NCBI GenBank assembly: GCA_033239125.1
Contig: BSWB01000005.1
Location: 141,666,494-141,730,493 of the forward strand
Length of the DNA stretch: 64,000 nucleotides
Source: Fagopyrum homotropicum
Lineage: Eukaryota > Streptophyta > Magnoliopsida > Caryophyllales > Polygonaceae
Direction of reading: 5' to 3'
In this document: piece after piece, positions 1 through 9,788 of the stretch
Layout: each line of letters opens with the position of its first letter
Numbering within the stretch: the stretch's first letter is position 1
The notes under the pieces: model-generated
Told to the model about the DNA's origin: nothing
What the model saw: the letters and a program-made list of their open reading frames with translations, nothing else
Databases searched by the model: none
Made by a program: the position numbers and the translations under genes

Positions 1-383
1 TTTCCTTTTCCTTTGTACCTCATAGAAATCAGAGCAGCCAAATGGTTGCTTGTTTCTGCTTTCTCATTCTTGGCAAAATATTTCTGAATTGCCTCAAAGG
101 ATTCCTTAGCATCTTTGCTCTCAGAAATAGAGCCCCGAAACGCTTCCGGAATGGAACGTTTCATGATCATAAGACACATGCGGTTAGAGCGATCCCACTT
201 CTCTACTTTCGCTTCATTGGAGTTATCCTCAGCCAAAGTGGGTCGTTCAGTCCTTAGCGCAAGGTCTAGATCCATACATCCGAGAACGATTTCCACATTC
301 TCCTTCCAGACCTTAAAGTTTGTCCCATTGAGCATTGGAATGGAACTGACTTGAGCAGAAACATTAGTAGTAGTTGCTGAAAC
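1..383 (-). CDS. Copia gag N-terminal part (UBN2/DUF4219-like), partial
   Basis: The minus-strand translation is open over the whole segment. It contains the Copia gag signature PMLNGTNFKVWKENVEIVL, followed by a stretch rich in charged residues and ending ALISMRYKGKG at the window edge. Gag forms the retrotransposon particle and packages the RNA. No in-frame ATG directly precedes the conserved part. A sequence like a 3' splice site (TTTCAG at 382-377) sits at its start, so the first codons may come from an upstream exon in the leader, as in several plant Copia elements. That is inference. No frame break is visible here. Confidence 0.75.
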
Positions 384-1587
384 TAAACATAAAAGCAAAG
401 AAATAACACAATTAATCAATTAATTTTAAAACAAGATACTCAACACAACTTGACATTCAGTGTTTGCACAAAACATCAATTGTAAATAGTACTCTCAATG
501 CAACAATCAAATATTGATAATAAATCCGGTCAAACAATAGCCTTTCTTTGGACCGACTAACATTCACATGGATAACCTTTATATTTATCGCTATTCCTTG
601 TCGCATGCGCTTTCATTACTTGGCCAAACATTGACCTTCCTTCTGGCCGATCAATATCCGCATAATTAATGAAAGCGCAATTGATTAATCAATATATTAT
701 CTTAAGTGTGATTTTGTTTGGCCAAATATTAACCTTCTATGGGCCGATCAATATTCGCATAAACAAGTAGAATCACTAGCGTATTTAATGTTTGGCCAAA
801 TATCAACCTTCCTTTAGGCCGATTGATATCCGCATAAACAAACAATACACTAACCTTTATAATTTTAAATTAAAATAATTTTCACAACATAGACTACTTT
901 AGTAGCATATTGTTTCAATCAATTTAATTTAAAATAACTTTAAATATATAGATCCTTAAATATATCTTGTGTAAATAAAATCTAAATATTACACTCTATA
1001 AGCTTTAATCGATACAAAATAGTGGAAAAAAATTCAAATTTTATGCTCGTAAGAACAACCACACTACGTACCAAATATATATAAAACATGATATTATTTT
1101 GTAAAGCAATAACCTTTTCAAAATAATATCTCAACAGAAAAAAAAAAAAAAAAAAAAAAAAAATATACGCACAATACCAATGTAAACCTTGTACATAAAA
1201 TATAATATATATATATATATTATATTATAAAAAAAAAAAAAGGAAAACCTTGACTGCCGCAACCATAATAATATACAAAATATATATATTTGATATCAAA
1301 GTGCAGGCCACTGCAAATATATAATAATATATATATACAAAGTAAACAAAGGCTTAAAGGCGACTCTTCTGCAAATCATTCAAAGAAACGAAAGTTTGAA
1401 AGCAGTTGGCTGTGTCAGAGCCTATGACCGCTTGAAAACAAAACCAAGCGTGAAGTGTGAATCACGTATACGAAAAAAAAAACAAAAACGAATATTGCCC
1501 AAGGAAAAAGTATGCAAAACACAACACGCTGAATCGTACATTAATGTATCCTAATAAACAAGCATGATAAACCGCTCTGATACCACT

Positions 1588-2157
1588 TGTTGGAATAAAC
1601 ATATTCCCTAAACCGTAAACGCAAGAATCGATATCATGTTAGGGTTATTAAGGAATCTAGAATTTACATACCTGGTTCCATAGTAGCAATCGGACGAACC
1701 CGTAGTAATCGGATCAAAACTTTAGTGCGGAATCTACGATCCGAATGAGCGCCGCAGGTATACGGTCTTCCTCAGTCAAACCTCCTTAGGGTTTCTTTAG
1801 GTTTTCTCTCTGATGGGAAGAGAATGGAAATCGGCTGATTGATTTGACGTATTGGGAACCATAACCTAATAACGTTTATATAATGACCTAATAGAATCCC
1901 ATTAAGCCTATTGGGCCAAAGTCTGGTATCCACCCATTAAGCCCATACCGCTTAATTAAAGTCTACGGGCTTTACTTGATTGAATCACTTTTATTAGCCC
2001 GTTAATATATTTAGTCATATAATATAATTGGTTACTATAATATGTAAGCCCACTAATAATAATAAGATTAATAAAAATCTTACACTGAACTCAAGTCGTA
2101 CCCGATTAGTTTGTCTCATGTATCGTCCCTAAGGGCAATCCGTATTACATAGCTTAG
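1588..2157 (-). repeat. 5' LTR of the left-edge Copia element
   Basis: The plus-strand left boundary TGTTGGAATAAAC at 1588 abuts the PBS, as expected for the inner end of a 5' LTR. The right boundary is uncertain (candidates near 2152-2158). The partner LTR is outside the window, so age cannot be judged. Confidence 0.65.
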
Positions 2158-2159
2158 CA

Positions 2160-2950
2160 GTTCTCTGAGTTTCGAGTTTTATATACAGAAAGAATAGGAT
2201 GGTGTTGAAGAAAACATGACAGCAAAGGACACTTGTATTAGTCATGTGCACTCGTGTGTTCTTCCAAAAAATATGGTTGGTATACCAATTAGAGCTTTGA
2301 TCAAGTTATTTTAAGATATACACACGTATGCAGAAGAGATATAATTAAGTAGAATTAAATGATAATTGTAATTATTTTAGTGAATTAGATTTTAAGAAGG
2401 GTAAAAAATAAAAATTTAAATTAAGTGTGGTAAGACGGAAGATTTAAGCTCTAGATCAGCTGTATCTTCCATATATTAACCACACAAAAAAATTTCCATA
2501 GAGCAAATTTAAGTTCATCCATAAATTCGTGTCTGGCTACTTTGATTAATTTTACGTGTTTAATATATGTTTGAACATTCGACTTGATCAATGATATAAC
2601 GTCCTAGTTAATATATAAGTATATAAGGAGAGGTAGACTATTATTATTATTATTATTAATTGATGTTAGGACGTTGTAAAAATTGTGTGTTATTACAGCA
2701 AATCAGCAATGTATGATTGCATGTGTGGTGAAATTAAGAGTCAGGGACAGCTAAAACTTACAACGAGGATACATCATTTGTATAGCTAATGTGCACGAGT
2801 GTGATGTTTCGTGTTCTTTTGGTTAAGATTTGATTGATCGGAAATATCTGGTTTCATTTGTTGAGATTTTCAAAACAATAGATTAATTGCAGAATGATGA
2901 GGGTTCGTGGAACATTAATAAAAGAATATAATGAAACACAGCTGTGTATT
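2160..2950 (-). promoter_or_regulatory. Orphan promoter of a fourth tandem DUF241 gene, gene body displaced
   Basis: The segment resembles the upstream regions of the three intact DUF241 genes to its right. It has a TATA box (GTATATAAAA on the minus strand, 2177-2186), the motif GAAAACATGACAG just upstream, a TGCACGAGTG block at 2792-2809 and a GGGTTCGTGGAACATT block near 2905. In the intact genes the ATG lies about 65-80 bases downstream of TATA. Here the Copia LTR begins within about 20 bases, so start codon and coding region are missing. The promoter points leftward into the Copia 5' LTR, in the same orientation as that element. The gene body may survive beyond the left edge. Confidence 0.6.
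2638..2660. repeat. (ATT)n microsatellite
   Basis: About seven ATT units in the upstream region of the displaced DUF241 gene. Confidence 0.9.
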
Positions 2951-3271
2951 AACTATGTTATCATTAGTTGATAGCTAATACCTGTTATTTGTCCATTCAA
3001 TACTTCAACTTGAACTTATAAATTCCTTACTAAGTTGTAAACCAACAACTAGTTGTAATCTTTTCTCATGATAGATTAAAGGGCTTATTCAGCAAGAAGT
3101 ATGCACTTAAAATCCAACAAATATGCATACATTAAGGTTAGTTATGTTTGAAAAGTAAAAAATAAAAAACGATATCATGTAACAAAATTGCTATTTACCA
3201 AACAACTTCATTCATTCCCGATTTGACTTTGTCTCCCACTTGTACCAAGAGCCTGATTCTCGGACATACTG

Positions 3272-3454
3272 TGTTGAAGATAATATCTTCTTAAATCTAA
3301 AGTGGGTAGATTTCGAGCCATGTATATAAGATCAAATCTTATTGTTAATTGGTCCTCGTTGGGTTTATGTATTGGGTTTGAGCCTAACGTGCATGTGTGC
3401 GCTCGTATACACACGATCTCACTCTACAGGCCGTTTGTGTCGGACTTTAATACA
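3272..3454 (+). repeat. Solo TRIM-like LTR, 183 bp
   Basis: Begins TGTTGAAGATAAT and ends near TTTAATACA. It shares the same ordered blocks with the LTR at 25439-25621, which is the same length: an internal ATATAAG, TTGGTC/ATTGATTT, GGGTTTATGT, a GC-rich stretch and a terminal TCGGACTTT. No PBS follows, so it is probably a solo LTR or fragment. The flanking 5 bp do not match. Confidence 0.5.
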
Positions 3455-3775
3455 TTGCGCCCGCGTCCCCAAGAGCACTAGGATTGCATCGGTCATAATT
3501 TTAGTCATTGAATTTTGTTTCGGGCACACCACACATGTGCCTCCCGGACTCAACGGGAATGCGCCCCAAGTGTTACTAACTCGCTAGTCATAAACCTTTT
3601 CTAGGGTTTACAAATCTTTAGGTGCACTCGCAGTGCGAGTGGGAGGAGGACTAGTGGTGCGCCTGCGATCCGCCCTCGTAACGAGCTCGCATCGTTGGTG
3701 CAAATAGTGTAACGGAAGATTTGAAGTGAACACGCTCGCCAAGCTTCAATCTTTTTCACCAAGAAACAATACATC
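3455..3775. other. Intergenic stretch, no gene seen
   Basis: GC-richer unique-looking sequence between the TRIM-like LTR and the young Copia element. It contains no convincing reading frame, and its right end (ACATC) is the target site of the Copia insertion. Confidence 0.5.
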
Positions 3776-4123
3776 TGTTGGGAAAAACTCCGCGTTCCCG
3801 ACTCACTCCGAGTATATAAACGGGTATTTTGTTGCGCACTCACACTCGTACACCTCACTTGTGTATAAGCCTTTTGATCGAACACTCTCTTTGTTTTATT
3901 CATTACAACAATACATCACATGTATTTATATGCAAGCATGTCGGTTAAAGAAAGCTAGAGTAACCGACATTCACCAATTACAAAGTGGATAAGTATCAAT
4001 TAGTACTAGACTAATCTAGATTATTCTATTAATCATGATCCTTAAGTCTTACTTTTCTTCAACATTCTAGACACTTCTTGACATTTTCATTCTCAGCTTT
4101 TTAACATATAAATTATACCAACA
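3776..4123 (-). repeat. 3' LTR of the non-autonomous Copia
   Basis: Starts TGTTGGGAAAAACTCC and ends TATACCAACA (plus strand). Appears identical to the copy at 5536-5883. Confidence 0.95.
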
Positions 4124-4137
4124 ATTCCTCCCTTAAT

Positions 4138-5490
4138 TTATATTTTAAATGTCTCCACTGAATTTGAAAACGTTACCTTCGTTTGCTTCTTAGCTCCGGC
4201 GCCACCACCTCTTTCTTGCACCGTTCTTCCATCTAAGAAGCAAATATTCTTCTCGCCTTTGCGGCCTCGCATCACCAAGCGTCTTCCCTTGAACACCTTG
4301 CACCATCTTCTTGTGCCGACGAACCTATACCCCTCCATCGTCATCGCACCCAACGAGATTACATTTACGTTCGCCGATGGCACGTACCTCACATTGTGTA
4401 GAGTATGACTTATATCGTTATGAAGCCTCATCCTCACGCTTCCGGTACCTTCTACCTTCAACTTCTCACCACTCACCGAGTTGAAGTGACCAAACTCTCC
4501 ACCAATCTTCAAGGTGTCAAATAATGCTTGGTCTCTACAAACATGCATCGAGGCGGCACTATCCATCACCCACTCTGACTTGGCGGTCTCCTCACCCGTC
4601 GCCAAGTAAACATCACCATAATCAACTTCACCAACTTCACTGACCACATTTGTACGGGAGTCCTCTCTCTTCTTTCCAGGCGACATCTCTCTCAACTTCT
4701 TTAAGTCCTCCCTCATCTGAGGACACCGGGCTTGCATGTGACCCCTCTCCCCGCAGTAGAAGCACTCGACCTCCCTCAAATCTCGTCGCGAGCTTGATCT
4801 CTGCCTCGGGTCATCATGCCTCCTCCACTGACTCCTCCCTCGTTCTCGCTCCCCTACAACTACTATGTGATCTTCTCCCTTGTCGGTAGCATCATTCTTC
4901 ATCATCCTCTCACTCTCCCGCAAAGCAGCAGTCACCTCATCCAAAAGGAGAGACTTCCTTCCTACAAGTAACGTCTGCACCAAGGAATTGTAGGACTTCG
5001 GCAATGATGCTAGCAACAACAACGCTTGCTACTCTTCTCCAATCTTGTCATCAACATTCAACAATTGACATACTAGTTGATTAAACGAGTTAATGTGGTC
5101 ATGAAGATTACCTCCTTCCTCCATCTTGAGCGAGTAAAGCTCCATCTTCAAGCACAAACGGTTGGTTAACGACTTCGACGCATAGATGCTCTCGAGCTTC
5201 TCCCACAACCCTTTCGGTGTAGTCTCCTTCAACACACCGTACTTAATCTCGGGAGCCAACGCCAACCGAATTGTACTCACCGCCTTCCTCTGGATGCTTC
5301 GCCACTTCTCCTCGCTCATCGATCCAGGCTTCTCCTCCTCCAGAGCTTGGTCAAGACCCTGCTGCACCAATAGGTCTTGAATCGTACTCTGCCACAAAGT
5401 GAAGTTGATCTTCCCATCAAAGAGTGGAATCTCGAACGCCCTCATCGCCTCGGTCTCCATCGTGCCAACACGAGATTCTTCAAGCAACAA
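4138..5490 (-). CDS. Copia gag-protease polyprotein interrupted by one in-frame TAG
   Basis: One frame of 450 codons before the final stop, reading from ATG 5490 to TAA at 4140-4138, with a single amber codon at 5031-5029 (codon 154). Before the amber lies the gag domain (FDGKINFTLWQSTIQDLL near residues 24-42). After it come the QALLLLASLP block, an arginine-rich linker, a CCHC zinc knuckle (CFYCGERGHMQARC) and the start of the aspartic protease (WVMDSAAS; the usual DSGAS has Gly replaced by Ala). The frame ends right at the polypurine tract with no integrase or RT. The stop replaces a single gag codon with no frameshift, so it could be a point mutation (for example GAG to TAG) or a read-through site. 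I lean to mutation. Confidence 0.85.
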
Positions 5491-5516
5491 AGTTTACCCG
5501 AACACCACCACCGTAA

Positions 5517-5533
5517 CCTCGGCTCTGATACCA
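5517..5533 (-). other. Primer binding site (initiator Met-tRNA)
   Basis: Reverse complement reads TGGTATCAGAGCCGAGG and begins two bases from the inner end of the 5' LTR, the standard Copia arrangement. Confidence 0.9.
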
Positions 5534-5535
5534 GT

Positions 5536-5883
5536 TGTTGGGAAAAACTCCGCGTTCCCGACTCACTCCGAGTATATAAACGGGTATTTTGTTGCGCACT
5601 CACACTCGTACACCTCACTTGTGTATAAGCCTTTTGATCGAACACTCTCTTTGTTTTATTCATTACAACAATACATCACATGTATTTATATGCAAGCATG
5701 TCGGTTAAAGAAAGCTAGAGTAACCGACATTCACCAATTACAAAGTGGATAAGTATCAATTAGTACTAGACTAATCTAGATTATTCTATTAATCATGATC
5801 CTTAAGTCTTACTTTTCTTCAACATTCTAGACACTTCTTGACATTTTCATTCTCAGCTTTTTAACATATAAATTATACCAACA
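5536..5883 (-). repeat. 5' LTR of the non-autonomous Copia
   Basis: 348 bp, TG...CA termini, same sequence as 3776-4123. Followed by target duplication ACATC at 5884-5888. Confidence 0.95.
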
Positions 5884-5962
5884 ACATCCTATAATATAAA
5901 CATATGAACTTTTATATACATATCTCAAAACTCAAGATCCAAATCTAGGGCTATGTTCTTTA

Positions 5963-6787
5963 CTATGAAGAGAATGTTTTCAAGAGTAAACCTCTAGTTT
6001 GACTTAGCTCCCTAAACACACTATCTAGACCACTCTCAATGCCTTCAATGCCGCCTTCAAACAACTCCAATCTTTTACAAATCAATCTTATGATCTTCAC
6101 ATCACTTTCCACAAATAGCCCTCGAATCGCAACATCTACATTCTCGAGTTCATTCCTACTAACTTCTTCAACTTCACAAGTTTGCTTGCTTTTACGAATC
6201 AACTTGTAGAAGATCGCTTTTTTACGACCAAACTTCGGCTTCAATCCTAAGAACAACAAGAGCGTCTCATGAATCGAAATGCTTATGATGTTAATGCATC
6301 TAATCGCTTGGATCACACACGCGACGCCTTCATCACCGGAAAATCCGAAAGAGACGACACCTTCACCTCCAATCCTCTTTAGTGACAAAAGAGTTTCTTT
6401 AGTGTTCTTCATGATCTTTTTTCTTGAGCAAATGTAGCTTGAGATGATAGATTCGTGATCATCAGTCCCACCAAGAGCAGTTCGAAGATATCTAGAAGCT
6501 TCTTTGATCTCCAACGTCATATTCTTTGTTGCATTGCAGATTTCTAGAAGCTTCATGGAAACTTCTAGAACCTCACTAACACATCTCCCATTTTGGTGGA
6601 AGGAAATAGCTTGTTGGCTGAGTATCTCATTGATGCACTTGTACAAATCAGCAATGCCACGTAAGCCAATGGTTAGGGTTTCGGAAACCGACGTGGATGA
6701 TTCTTCCCTTGCTTTGAGCTTTCTCAGCTCTCTACTAATCCTTAGTATGATGGAATTTGACTCTGATGGCAGGCTAGAAGAAACCAT
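5963..6787 (-). CDS. DUF241 / BPS1-like protein, tandem copy 2
   Basis: Intronless, 274 aa, usual length for the family (PF03087). It has a conserved N-terminus with LPSESNSI...LRKLK, then GLRGIADLYKC, the CV.EVLE.S..LLEICNATKN block, KKIMKNTKETLLSLKRI, VIQAIRCI and a C-terminal coiled-coil-like stretch ending EGIESGLDSVFRELSQTRG. Closely similar in order to the genes at 11554 and 13530. No signal peptide or membrane segment is evident, and the biochemical function of the family is not established. It lacks the LPLTQQ sequence present in its two neighbours (LSQQ here), a four-residue deletion. A TATA box (6853-6862, minus) lies 65-75 bases upstream of the ATG. Confidence 0.9.
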   Translation of the reverse strand: MVSSSLPSESNSIILRISRELRKLKAREESSTSVSETLTIGLRGIADLYKCINEILSQQAISFHQNGRCVSEVLEVSMKLLEICNATKNMTLEIKEASRYLRTALGGTDDHESIISSYICSRKKIMKNTKETLLSLKRIGGEGVVSFGFSGDEGVACVIQAIRCINIISISIHETLLLFLGLKPKFGRKKAIFYKLIRKSKQTCEVEEVSRNELENVDVAIRGLFVESDVKIIRLICKRLELFEGGIEGIESGLDSVFRELSQTRGLLLKTFSS

Positions 6788-6852
6788 AATCGATTCCTGT
6801 TTTCGGTTTTCGGGTTTGGAAAGATGGGTGATTTCGGTTCAATAAGTTTGAG

Positions 6853-6862
6853 CTTTATATAC
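6853..6862 (-). promoter_or_regulatory. TATA box of DUF241 copy 2
   Basis: GTATATAAAG on the minus strand. Spacing to the ATG matches the two other intact tandem copies. Confidence 0.65.
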
Positions 6863-7230
6863 AAAAAAGCGATTAGCTTGATTAATATATGATTAAGTAG
6901 ATAATACAAAGCTAAACAATCATGTGCTGAGGAACATAAACAAATGACTTTTGTAACAGACGAAATTTGTCTGTTTTGCTGAATTCTATGAACTAAAGAA
7001 ACATAGACAGCTACAAACAGCTTGCAAATGTTTCGAGTATCTTAGAAAGTATGCAGAGGGAAGTATCCTGGTGATTACATTCGGATTCATCAAGAAAATC
7101 GATTTGTGCACGAATGGGATGTTTACTTTAGTTGAGATCCGATTGATTGGGAAAGTTCTTGATATATTCTTCGCGATTTTAGAAACATTAACTTAATTGT
7201 TTGATGATTAGGGTTCGTAGAACATTGACA
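6863..7230 (-). promoter_or_regulatory. Upstream region shared by the DUF241 tandem genes (copy 2)
   Basis: Contains the block TGCACGAATGGGATGTTT at 7107-7124 and GGGTTCGTAGAACATTGA near 7210. Both are found in the same order upstream of copy 3, and the first is also upstream of copy 4 and the orphan promoter. Also shares with copy 3 a stretch around 6960-7030 with CATAGACAGCTA and ACAGCTTG. Confidence 0.55.
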
Positions 7231-7239
7231 TATACTTTT

Positions 7240-9264
7240 TTGGCAATGATAAGAAGATTGGAATATATTTCTTTTTGAAAGATGTATACGATTAGTTGTT
7301 CATGAATGAAGTTGATTAGTTGATAACTTCCTACCTTCTTAATCATTTGTTGATTAACTAATCCAACTTGACTTAAGCAATTATCGGTTTGTTGTGATGT
7401 TATTCCGAATAAGGATTCTTGGGTTGGTTGATCTCGAGTTCTGTTATCTGGTCATTTTTTTCGGGTCAACTCATCTTTCGGTTCCATTAGAGTCGGGTCA
7501 AATCGGGTTCATTGTTGTCTTGGATTGCGGGAAAACGGGTCACACCGTTCGGATTCATGCAGATCGAGTTTATTCGGGTGCTTTCTTACTTCGATCGCCT
7601 CGTTATTTTAGTCTTTTTAACGGGTATTAATTCTTAAGTCGCGGTCATGTCTTGTATAGTGACCACTTTCATGTTTTTTCCTAATTAAATCAATTCCAAG
7701 ATCAAGTGCATGTTCATCCATCTTCATTACAAAGGTTATCATGAGTATTGATTCTTAATCAACTATTTCTTGCATTTTGAGAGAAAGAATAGGGAGTAAG
7801 GGGGAAATTCGCTTTATTAGAAATTAGGTCCGGACTTTCTTTCTTCTTCTTCTCTGCTCTAAAAAAGTCACCGTCAGTTTTCGCAACCAACCTCCTCTTA
7901 TTTATGTCTTTTATTCTGAAGGGCTTGCCGGGCTAATGCGTTTCAGGTTTATGCTTGTCGATATTTTTGTTAAATAGGTCGGATGCTTTTGGATTTCGTG
8001 TGACACACACATGGTTTGTTCAAGTTTAGCATCAATGCATACATGATTATTTGGGCATATATGATTGGATTTGTTTAGACTAGTTTTATAAAACGGGAAA
8101 ATATAAACGAACTAGTGAAAATTTTATTATAAATGTATTATAATGATATCATATATTACAATTTATACTTTGGTATTATTCAAGAAAACACATGATGGGA
8201 TGATAACCCATTTTGTTTTGTAAGGACGAAGAAACGGGTAATAAGGGCAAGAAACACGATGATTAATATCATAACACCATTTTGTTCTTTGGTTTAAGGG
8301 CAAGAAACGATTACGAACATTCAATAACACCATTTTGTTCTAGGGTATAAGGGCAATAAACACAATGATTAATATTATAAGATTATAAGAAAGCATATGC
8401 ATTTCAAAAATCTCCTCCCCAATCTCATTGAAATTTTTTGATGTCACACTCAAACTAATTGCTAATCATTTTTGGGAATTAAATAAATGTGATAAAACTT
8501 AGTACTTTTGAGATGGAAAATAAATCCATACAAACTTAGTATAACAATAAAAAGAACGAAGTAATAATTTCCATTCAAAGAAGGCAAAGGAAAAAGAGTC
8601 AAACATCGGAATAAATTAAATCAAAAGGTCAAGAAGAAATAACATAAGAAACAAGAAGAATAAAGCGTTGACTTTTGCCCGACTAGCCCGACTAGTAAGA
8701 GTGCAATAGCACAATTTTTTTTTTAAAAGACATGTAAATTAACATACGAAACCAAGCGCTAGAGAATTGCTTCATGAGATGACCAAGCTCACAATGCCAA
8801 CAATAAAGGGAAGTGTGGATATCCAAGAGAATGGGAGGAAGAGCAAGGGCTAGTCGATTGGCCTTGGTTTGTGCCTGATAAGTTGTGTCGATCGTTGTCC
8901 AAGCAAAATAGGAGGAAGAGCAAGGGATGAATCTGATAGAGTGTATTTAATCCATAAAAGAATGAAATGATCCTGCTTTTTCCATACAACATAGGTTGGA
9001 TTAGAAATTGGGGCCACCTAAGATTCAGTAACAATGGTCTTCTCCGGTAGAGTTGGAGCCAAGACAAAACTTTCGAGATCGAAGGTCTCGAAAGCAAAAA
9101 GAATGGTTGTACGCCAGATGCGAAAGTTATCCCTATCGAATTTGATACTGATCATGGAATCTGAAAGTGTAGATTCAGAGAGGCCATGTTAGCAACAACC
9201 AGAGGGTTATGATTTGTGGTCATGGAGAAGCGTAGAGTTGGAAGAGAAAAAGAAAATGTATAGC
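7240..9264. other. Intergenic, no gene seen; three imperfect repeats
   Basis: No convincing coding region. At 8205-8390 three imperfect units share ACCATTTTGTT and AAGGGCAAGAAAC. A short minus-strand ORF around 8789-9097 has no recognisable domain and was not called. Confidence 0.5.
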
Positions 9265-9692
9265 TCTGATAAAGAATATTTACCAAACTAGTTTATTTGT
9301 TCTATAGCAATGTGTTTTGACAAAGAATTTGCAAAATATATGATAATTTCTAAATGATGGGAATTTAAATTATGCGATTTTAAAAGAGGGGAATTTGAAT
9401 CATTTTAATCCTTTGTTTGGATTATATTTTGTGGTAATCTTAAAAGTAAGATATTTAGTAAGAATAGGAGGGACACGTAGAAAAACACCTATGTACATGA
9501 AATTTCAACTAAGTATTCAGACCTTTTAAATTCCCATCATTTTTCTCCATGAAATTTCAAGAAATCCGGAATCACTATCCAAACAAGGTAATTGCTCAAC
9601 AAAATTTTGGGAATCCCAAATTTGATTTAAATTTCCGGGATTTCAGTGTTATCCAAACACAGTGTAGAGAATATTCACCAAACTAATTTATG
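9265..9692. repeat. Possible small foldback element between direct repeats
   Basis: A 22-bp flank (GAATATTTACCAAACTAGTT near 9274 and GAATATTCACCAAACTAATT near 9669) occurs on both sides. Inside, CCTTTGTTTGGATTATA near 9412 is roughly inverted at 9571-9587 and again near 9650. Termini are not resolved. Confidence 0.3.
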
Positions 9693-9788
9693 CCCCGTGC
9701 TGGGGCATGGTATTTGTGAATAAAAGTTTTTAAAATTTTGTATATTTATTATGTTGACAAAATATGAGTAATAGTGATAATTCCACCT

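Larger units (their letters stand above)
1..2157 (-). mobile_element. Ty1/Copia LTR retrotransposon, 5' half, runs off left edge
   Basis: Read on the minus strand, the order is 5' LTR (about 2157-1588), a primer binding site matching initiator Met-tRNA (TGGTATCAGAGCGG, reverse of 1572-1585), a leader of about 1.2 kb, then gag (383-1). Protease, integrase, RT and the 3' LTR must lie left of the window if present. The LTR/PBS junction is firm because the LTR end TGTTGG (plus strand) starts two bases after the PBS. The outer LTR boundary near 2150-2160 is an estimate, placed where similarity to DUF241 promoters begins. The leader has three imperfect 45-50-bp repeats (about 620-841). Confidence 0.8.
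3776..5883 (-). mobile_element. Complete non-autonomous Copia element with gag-protease only (TR-GAG-like)
   Basis: The element is 2108 bp with 348-bp LTRs at 3776-4123 and 5536-5883. I found no difference between them by eye. They are flanked by a perfect 5-bp target duplication ACATC (3771-3775, 5884-5888). On the minus strand: 5' LTR, PBS TGGTATCAGAGCC next to the LTR, one gag-protease frame, a polypurine tract (AAGGGAGGAAT, reverse of 4124-4134) directly before the 3' LTR. There is no integrase, RT or RNase H. Its internal part of 1412 bp is far shorter than an autonomous Copia. Mobilisation must have used enzymes from a related element. The identical LTRs mean a recent insertion. It sits 79 bp downstream of the stop codon of the first intact DUF241 gene, in the same orientation. 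Confidence 0.93.

Noticed and set aside
2240..2265. A further TGCACGAGTG-type block close to the orphan TATA
   Set aside because: GTGCACTCGTGTG is only partly similar and lies at a different distance than in the other copies.
8789..9097. Minus-strand 102-aa ORF
   Set aside because: No start context, domain or similarity recognised; within repeat-rich sequence.
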